Source of the DNA: Planococcus citri
Taxonomy: Eukaryota; Arthropoda; Insecta; Hemiptera; Pseudococcidae
Assembly (NCBI RefSeq): GCF_950023065.1
Contig: NC_088681.1
Location: 66,684,836-66,748,835, forward strand
DNA length: 64,000 nucleotides
Direction: 5' to 3'
In this document: one piece after another, positions 58,013 to 64,000 of the stretch
How positions within the stretch are numbered: the stretch's first letter is position 1
Layout: every line of letters starts with the position of its first letter
Translations under genes and position numbers: made by a program
Notes under the pieces: model-generated
What the model saw: the letters and a program-made list of their open reading frames with translations, nothing else
The model's database searches: none
What the model was told of the DNA's origin: nothing

Positions 58013-58627
58013 TTGATAAAATTCGGTTCTAGCAGAATGGCCAAAAACAAGTGGTATGAGGAGAAGTGCCAAGAAATAGAAGAGCTGGAGAAAAAGCACA
58101 ACTCTAGAGAAATGCATACCAAAGAGAAGCAGATGATGGCCGCCCACAAAAAAAGGAGAAGCGGAATAGCATATATGCGAGGAAAAGACGGAAAGTACTG
58201 TGTCAACAATCAAGAAACTGAAGAGGTCTGGATCAGCTACATACAAGAATTGTATGGAGATGATACACGTCCGGCTCAAATTGAAGTTTCATCCACAGAA
58301 GAGGCACCACGAATTGAAATGTGGGAGCTGAGGAATGTGGTGAAGCGAGCCAGAAACCACAAAGCAGTGGGGGAAGATCTCATACCAGCAGACTTGATTA
58401 AACATCTAACACCAGAGTATGAAAAAGAGCTGCTGCAGATAATAAACAAAATATACGATGAAGGCACGCTGCCTAAGGACTTCAAAGCAGTAAACTTCGT
58501 ACCAATACCAAAAAAGAACAACTCGCAAAAATGCTCTGAATATAGAACTATCGCACTGATGAGCCACGCACTGAAGCTACTACTCTCCATCATAAATGCC
58601 AGAATTGAAAAGAAGATACGTAGATGA
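58013..58627 (+). pseudogene. RTE reverse transcriptase, amino-terminal fragment
   Basis: Contains the linker, then KAVGEDLIPADLIKH and FVPIPKKNNSQKCSEYRTIA (early RT fingers region), and SIINARIEKKI. Reading frame 2 ends in a stop at 58625-58627, because a one-base indel near 58612-58620 shifts the coding sequence to the next frame, where ENLSETQYGFVAKKGTRDA continues the domain. Confidence 0.88.
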
Positions 58628-59699
58628 AAATCTAAGTGAAACACAATATGGCTTTGTAGCGAAAAAAGGGACGAGAGATGCAATTGCCCTGCTAAAAGTG
58701 ATCATTCAAAGAGCACTGAATGCAAATAGGGAAATCATTGCTTGCTTCGTCGATTATGAAAAAGCATTTGATTGTGTCAACCATGAGAAGATGTTGGAGA
58801 TCCTGAAAAAACGCAATATTGATGACAAAGACCTGCAAATAATCAAGAACCTGTACTGGGAGCAAAGCACTAACATCAAGATTGGAACTGAGTATACTCA
58901 GAGAACGGATGTGGAATAAAGAGAGGTGTGAGGCAAGGGATGCCCCCTCTCACCCAGATTGTTCAATGTGTATGCAGAAGAAATAATGAGGGAAGCGCGA
59001 ATCGAACGAATGGGATTCAAGATCAATGGCAAGAGAATAAACGAAATAAGCTATGCAGATGACAAAGTAATCCTTGCTGGGACAGAAGCAGAGATGCAGA
59101 AAATGATCGACCGAATTAACAGTGCAGGATTAAAATACGGAATAAAAATAAATGCAGGCAAGACCAAGGTGATGAGATTTACAAAAGGAGATGATAAAGT
59201 GGTCAAAATCAACATCGGATCACAAGAAATTGAAAATGTAAACCAATTCAGATACCTTGGAGCGCTGATAAACAACGATGGCAGAGATAATAAAGAAATT
59301 AAATCACGGATTGGAATGGCAAAAACCGCTTTCAACAACCTTGCCAATGTGCTGGGAAATCGAACGATGAGTATAGATCTGAGGAAGAAAATTATGCGAT
59401 GCTACGTATGGACCGTTCTGAAATATTCCTGCGAAACATGGACCATGAGTGCAGAATGCGAGAACAAAGTATCCGCTTTCGAGATGTGGTGCTATCGAAG
59501 GCTACTACGAATCTCATGGAAGGACTTCATTACCAACAAGGAAGTATTAGCAAGAATAGGAGAGGAGCGGAAAGTCGTAGTTGAAGATATCAAAACTAGA
59601 AAGCCAAAGTATTTAGCTCATAAAATACGAGAAAACGGTATTTTCATGCTAGCAGTACAGGGGAAAATCCAAGGAAGATCGACGAGAGGGAGGAAATGA
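58612..59699 (+). pseudogene. RTE reverse transcriptase, catalytic and carboxy-terminal fragment
   Basis: In the second frame, CFVDYEKAFDCVNHEKM carries the first catalytic aspartate motif. The frame breaks at a stop at 58917-58919. A short +1-frame stretch reads IKRGVRQG, then an extra base near 58940 restores the frame at RLFNVYAEE, so the palm motif equivalent to RGVRQGCPLSP is split by two compensating indels. The frame then continues to 59699 with ISYADDKVILAG (YADD catalytic motif), FRYLGALINNDGRDNKEIK, LKYSCETWTMS and a GKIQGRSTRGRK end. Not functional. Confidence 0.88.
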
Positions 59700-59845
59700 T
59701 CGGAGCTGTTAACAACAAACTCACCAGCCAACTCTCCCTGTAAGATCCTGAAAGAAACGATCAGATACGCTAGATACCGGCTAATATAGATGGACATATA
59801 CGCTATCTCCTGTAAAGGAGCGCGACTACGACGACGACGAGCTTT

Positions 59846-60200
59846 TGTAATTTTCGTTGGTAGAATCACTCTGTCTGCATCCGAGTTTCGTTTATTGAAA
59901 TTTAGTCATTTTTTAAAAAAATGATGAAGTTTTCTTATTTAAAAAAACAAAAAAACGATAGAAAAAAAATCAAAGAATTGAAACGTATTTCAAAGAATTT
60001 TGAAATTGAAACGATTTTCAAAATCGAAAAACCAGTATACCGTCCAGATGTCCTACTTACGCAATTTTCAAGTTTTAAAGCAATGGCCTTTAAATCCTTA
60101 TTTTCACTTTTTCACATCCTCGGTTTGTATGTGTTAACACCCCTGAATAAACCGTCACTTATTCATTTCGTTGCTATCATTGGACTCGAATGAAAATGAC
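59846..60200. other. AT-rich non-coding stretch
   Basis: Right flank of the RTE relic. Lysine-rich open frame at 59921-60193 is unsupported. Confidence 0.4.
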
Positions 60201-61640
60201 TTGTTACTGATGGTTTGAAATTTCACACAACTACGGTACGAGTAAGTCGAGTTTCTATGTATTTTCAATGCTTTAAATTCAACAACTTCTATTATCACGG
60301 TTTTGACGAAGACATAATCCTTATTATTACTACACCATAAAGGAAAGCGTATTAAGGATTAAAACGTCATATCGAGCTCGAAACGATAAGAAAATTAAGT
60401 CGTACTGCAAGTTGCTTGGCTGGCGTTCGTAAAAAGCTGAAATTTGAATTACAAAAAGAAAAACCATAGTAAAATGAAAAGAACTCGGAGCGAGAATATG
60501 ATTAATTGAATATTCGCGTTCGTTTTTAAAAACGTCGCTTCGTTATTCGAGTTATTCGAGAGAAAGAAAGAGTGCCGCATGAAAAAAGAAAAACCACAGT
60601 AGAACTTTGGAAAAAGTAAGCATAGTATACGACGAGTCGACTGCGAGAGAATATATTTTATAGCGCAGTTATACCAGCGACGACTAAAAAAAAAAGGAAA
60701 AAAAACGACTCTACGAAAAGAATAAAGAAAAGAGAAAAATGAAGAGAAAAACTCGACTCGAGTCGAAAAGAAGATAAATTCGCGAGATATATATTTTTTC
60801 ACAACCGCTGATGCTTTGGCTCGTGTAAACGTAAAATTTTAATTTTTCCAAGCGGGAATAAAAAATAACAACTTTTTCGCTAAAACTTTTTTCAAACTAG
60901 TAAAATAAGTCAAAATACCCCTTTCGGGCGATCCAGCAACAACTTTACCACCGAAGGCGATCTCTCCAAAGTCGTGCACGTTCATCTTATCTATACAAGA
61001 GTATAGAGTAGGTATTTTTTTATTCGCATTTTTAGCACTCCCCCTTTTACAAAACGAAGCATAGTTTTCCTTCACAACGCCATCGCCACCGCATCAGCAT
61101 TGCCAAACGTTTTTTCTTATTCACGGTGTAAAAAGGATGAACTCTTTTTCCAAAGTATCTACAAAAGTTTCCGCCGAGAGAAAATGTTCAAAAGAAAGGG
61201 GAGACTGAAAAAAAAGGTAAAATATCTGAAATTTTGTATATTTATCGCGTTCCTCGAGCGAACCAAGACAACGATAAAAAGTTTCTTGGTGTGAGAATTG
61301 AGAAAACAACTGAACTCTTTTACGCGAAGCAGGAAGAGCTGCAGAAAAACCAAGGTGAAAGGGAAAGGCGAACTTTCAGAATTCTAATTGCTGTGGGCGT
61401 TGGTATAGCGAATGACTTTTTCCCCCTTCCAAATTAAAAAACTTCTATGTCGATGCTGAGAACTTAATAATGTGTCGTTATAAAAAAAAAGTGTATTTTG
61501 TTAGGGCACGAGAATTTTTTTTCTACGGTTGCTGGAAATAATAAACATCGAAGAGAACTTGGCGACGAAGAAAATAAAAAGCTAAACGACAGTTGGAACG
61601 TTTTCATTTATCAAAAGTACACGAACGACTTTCTTTTCTC
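60201..61640. other. Mixed-composition, purine-rich sequence
   Basis: Many GAAAAGA/AAGAAAAA tracts interleaved with CpG words. Overlapping open frames occur on both strands at 61100-61440. No paired splice sites with a convincing frame. Confidence 0.35.
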
Positions 61641-62750
61641 GTCTTCGAATTGTAGGTATTTAATTTAGGTTTTTTCCCCAGAATACTCGTAAGATTTTGA
61701 TTCTGGGTTGAGGAGTTTGGAGAATTTGACTACAATAATGTATAAAATTTGATACTGCAATGTTGAACCCCTCAAATGGTGCCCCCTCCTCGAAAAAAAA
61801 GTCGAAAAAATTTTGAAAATGAATAATTGAAGTGTGTAAACATTTTTTGGGAAGGGATATTCAACTTTTTCATCATGGGCAGTGGAATCGAACAGTTGAA
61901 TAGTGCTTTTCCGATGAAAATGCACCAAAAAACCAAATTAGACTTCTTACCTTCACAAAAATCTGGGTTTGAAAGTTCAAGAAGAGGCAGATGTTATCTT
62001 ATCGGTCTGATCATTAGTGCCAAGGAATCTCAAGGGGAAAAATTCGGAGCTCGTTTAGGCCTATACATGGACTTTGAACCCATAAGTATTATTAAGAGAA
62101 TGGAAAAACCTGTTGAAAAAAAATTAGGTGATGAAAAGTTCGCGCAGTCTGAGTAAAACTCAATGTCCTTCAGAAACCTGTACACTTAACTCAGGTTATT
62201 CAAATTTTGATAAAAAATTGTCTTCGGTGAAAATATTTTGGAAATTTAGCCACAAGTTGCTAAAGCTGACTCAAAAGTTGCTAAAAATAACAAAAAATTT
62301 GATCGGTAGAATAATACTGAAACGTAAATACAAAATACATTTCCGTGAATTACTCAAAATAAAGACTATAAAACTCCTCGAAAATATCAGAAAATTTGAA
62401 AAATTGGCACGAAAACGTTTGAAAATCAAAAGGTTGATGAAATATGAACAAAATTGGTTAAATAGTGCCGAAATTTCGTTTGAAAATTGACGAAAACATT
62501 ACTGAAAGGCAGAAAAACGCGAAAATTTTAAAAATGCAGAAACTTCAAACCTTGAAAAAATTGTTAATTTTTTTCAGCAAATTAGTGCAATTGATTCGAA
62601 AATCATTGTAAATGAAATATATCTACATTCATAAAATGAAAAATTTTTTAAAAGTTTACAAAATCTTCTGATATTGACCGCAAATTAGCAAGATTCAAAA
62701 ATCGCTTGAAATGACAGAAATTTGAGAAAATATTGCTGGTCATTTAAAGT
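61641..62750. other. AT-rich non-coding stretch
   Basis: Open frames at 61827-62156 and 62128-62490 overlap out of frame, start at non-ATG or weak codons, and are lysine-rich in the second half. A GTAAGAAG donor-like site occurs on the minus strand near 61950 without a good acceptor. Nothing firmly supported. Confidence 0.35.
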
Positions 62751-62754
62751 AAAT

Positions 62755-63062
62755 TTTGAAAGTCCTGTTTTTTTGCCAAAATTGTGGAAACGGTTTCTTT
62801 TGTACCATAATTGCTAAAAAGTCTGGTTTTCGCCTGAAATTCTTTAAAAGGTCGTCTCTTATTCATGTGAAAAAAGTCCAGTTTGTCATCGAAATTGCCC
62901 GAAAGAGTCCCATTTTTTTGTTGAAATTATGAAAAGTCCTACGTGTTGTCAAAATTGCTAAAAAGTCTCAATTTTTGAAATAATTGTTGCGAAGTCTTCA
63001 TTTTTTCAAAATTGTCAAAAAATCCTGCTTTTTAACCAAAATTACCAGTTTGTCTTTTTAAA
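62755..63062 (+). repeat. Degenerate minisatellite of ~29-bp units
   Basis: Units of the form AAAATTGCTAAAAAGTC(C/T) plus a short T-rich filler. AGTC(C/T) landmarks lie near 62761, 62820, 62875, 62907, 62934, 62963, 62993 and 63021, settling to a 27-32 bp period on the right. Similar AGTCCTACTTTT words sit just inside the ends of the element at 34272-34923. Confidence 0.6.
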
Positions 63063-63321
63063 TTTTTTTTTCTGAGGTAGATCAGAAAAATTGAGGGTTC
63101 TCAAAGATGGAGCAGTTTTTAAAAAAATCGTGTTTTTTTCGCTCTAACTTGTATCTAACCTGTTTTGAAAAAAATGGTCCCATTCTGAAAGATGAAATTT
63201 TGAGATTCTGCATCAACCCATGGCATTACCTTCAAAATCCAAGATTATTTTTAGAGTTCTATATACCTACTGAGTACCTAGTTGGAATTTTAAAAATCGC
63301 TCATATTCAAGTCAACTCGTG
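63063..63321. other. AT-rich flank of the MITE
   Basis: No feature. The frame at 63107-63322 reads into the MITE target site by chance. Confidence 0.4.
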
Positions 63322-63329
63322 ATTGAGTA
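63322..63329 (+). repeat. Left 8-bp target-site duplication of the MITE
   Basis: ATTGAGTA, identical to 63607-63614, immediately before CAGTGG. Confidence 0.93.
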
Positions 63330-63606
63330 CAGTGGCGTAGCCAGGATTTTCTCAAGGAGGGGGCAAACCATATTTTTAGGCATGAAAAATCGAAATGAGG
63401 GGTAATTTTCTGGAAATCTATTGTAATGTGTGGTGATTTCATGAAAATGAAGGCAAAATCACTGCTCGAGCGAAGCGAGAGCGAAAATTTTTGGGAAAAA
63501 TGGGTTCAAACAACGAAAAAACGTCCATTTTTGCATGTTTTCTTTCAAATTTTCGCTCGCAAGGGAGGGCCATGGCCCCCTTCGCCCCCCCTTGGCTACG
63601 CCACTG
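63330..63606. mobile_element. hAT-type MITE, 277 bp
   Basis: Begins CAGTGGCGTAGCCAGGATTT and ends with the reverse complement of CAGTGGCGTAGCCAAG, giving 14-bp perfect terminal inverted repeats that start with CAGTG. It is flanked by a perfect 8-bp duplication (ATTGAGTA on both sides). An 8-bp target site with CAG-starting ends is the signature of the hAT superfamily. There is no transposase frame, so it must be mobilised in trans. Inside are a G-run and C-run near opposite ends (subterminal complementarity) and CTCGAGCGAAGCGAGAGCGA at 63475, the GC-rich core that also marks tandem repeats elsewhere in the window. An intact duplication implies a fairly recent insertion. Confidence 0.93.
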
Positions 63607-63614
63607 ATTGAGTA
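63607..63614 (+). repeat. Right 8-bp target-site duplication of the MITE
   Basis: ATTGAGTA, identical to the left copy, immediately after CCACTG. Confidence 0.93.
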
Positions 63615-64000
63615 TGTTTTTTTGCCAAATATTTTGCATTGGAACAGGAGGGTGACAATTTTTGGGACCATTCTTGTCGATTTTAAAAAATCGAGAAAAT
63701 AGCCAAAAAAATATATATTTTATTTTTTTGTTTTTCTGAAACCGGCAATTATGGCCAAAAATTGACACCATTGCATTCCAGATGATTCCACCAGTTTCAG
63801 AAATGATACATTATGTTTCGATGTTTTGGCATGATTATTGTGAAATATTTGAGAAGATGATATCTAATTTTTCAAAACACGAATGCAATTTGCAAATCTT
63901 CAACCACTCTCATTAAAAGTGTAAAACTAAATAAAAGTGGTTTGGATTTTGATGACAAATATCCTGGGTTGATGTGGAATCTCAAACATCAACTATCTTT
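63615..64000. other. AT-rich non-coding stretch to window end
   Basis: Nothing recognised. Confidence 0.4.

Larger units (their letters stand above)
58009..59845 (+). mobile_element. Older 5'-truncated RTE-type LINE with ACG-rich tail
   Basis: About 1.84 kb. Protein similarity starts near 58040 (KNKWYEEKCQEIEELEKKH, the linker between endonuclease and reverse transcriptase in RTE elements). It runs through the reverse transcriptase to 59699, followed by a short 3' region ending in GCGACTACGACGACGACG. The tail has the same triplet as the insertion at 51124-52134. The endonuclease domain is missing. Several frameshifts and no clean target duplication make it older than the other copy. Sequence differences show the two are related but distinct subfamilies. 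Confidence 0.88.

Noticed and set aside
1..64000. CRISPR arrays, prokaryotic operons, prophage or rRNA genes
   Set aside because: No regularly spaced identical repeats with unique spacers, no dense coding, and no rRNA-like conserved stretches. The window is eukaryotic non-coding DNA.

Overview
This window looks like non-coding sequence from an arthropod nuclear genome, most likely an insect. It is AT-rich, has very few believable exons, and is packed with decayed transposons, microsatellites and dispersed repeats. Short runs of the arthropod telomere motif (CCTAA/TTAGG) occur at 7394-7411 and 31488-31503. Frequent GTACCTA/GGTAGGTA words and hAT and RTE relics would suit a hemipteran such as a mealybug or scale insect, but that narrower placement is a guess. 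Nothing is bacterial: no operons, rRNA, tRNA or CRISPR.

Gene content is minimal. The best exon lies on the minus strand at 30449-30780. It encodes an Ala/His/Ser-rich segment like the amino end of a developmental transcription factor, with splice signals at both ends. A possible upstream 5' exon ends at 31017. The best plus-strand candidate is a 51-bp micro-exon at 46466-46516. Weaker minus-strand micro-exons are at 42864-42902 and 26752-26817. The window is therefore probably introns and intergenic space around one or more developmental genes.

The layout alternates between two textures. One is mixed-composition, CpG-containing, apparently low-copy DNA at roughly 1.5-2.8, 6.3-8.2, 11.5-13.0, 16.1-17.4, 19.8-22.8, 25.9-27.5, 30.4-31.9, 35.6-37.9, 41.5-43.0, 46.5-48.5, 53.3-54.9 and 60.2-61.6 kb. 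The other is T- or A-rich repetitive DNA. Repeats that can be delimited are: an inverted pair near the left end (30-645 and 4858-5305); a direct dispersed pair (13097-13885 and 54990-55765); a 1.6-kb foldback palindrome built from 312-bp units (17745-19369); a 1.2-kb satellite of about 78-bp units with a palindromic core (23230-24480); and a family marked by the near-palindrome CTGGAGGCTCCAG.

Recognisable mobile elements are a 5'-truncated RTE-type LINE with a 12-bp target-site duplication and an (ACG)n tail (51124-52134), an older frameshifted RTE relative with the same kind of tail (about 58009-59845), a minus-strand fossil of a LINE carrying RNase H (49737-50600), and a 277-bp hAT-type MITE with perfect 8-bp target-site duplications (63330-63606).
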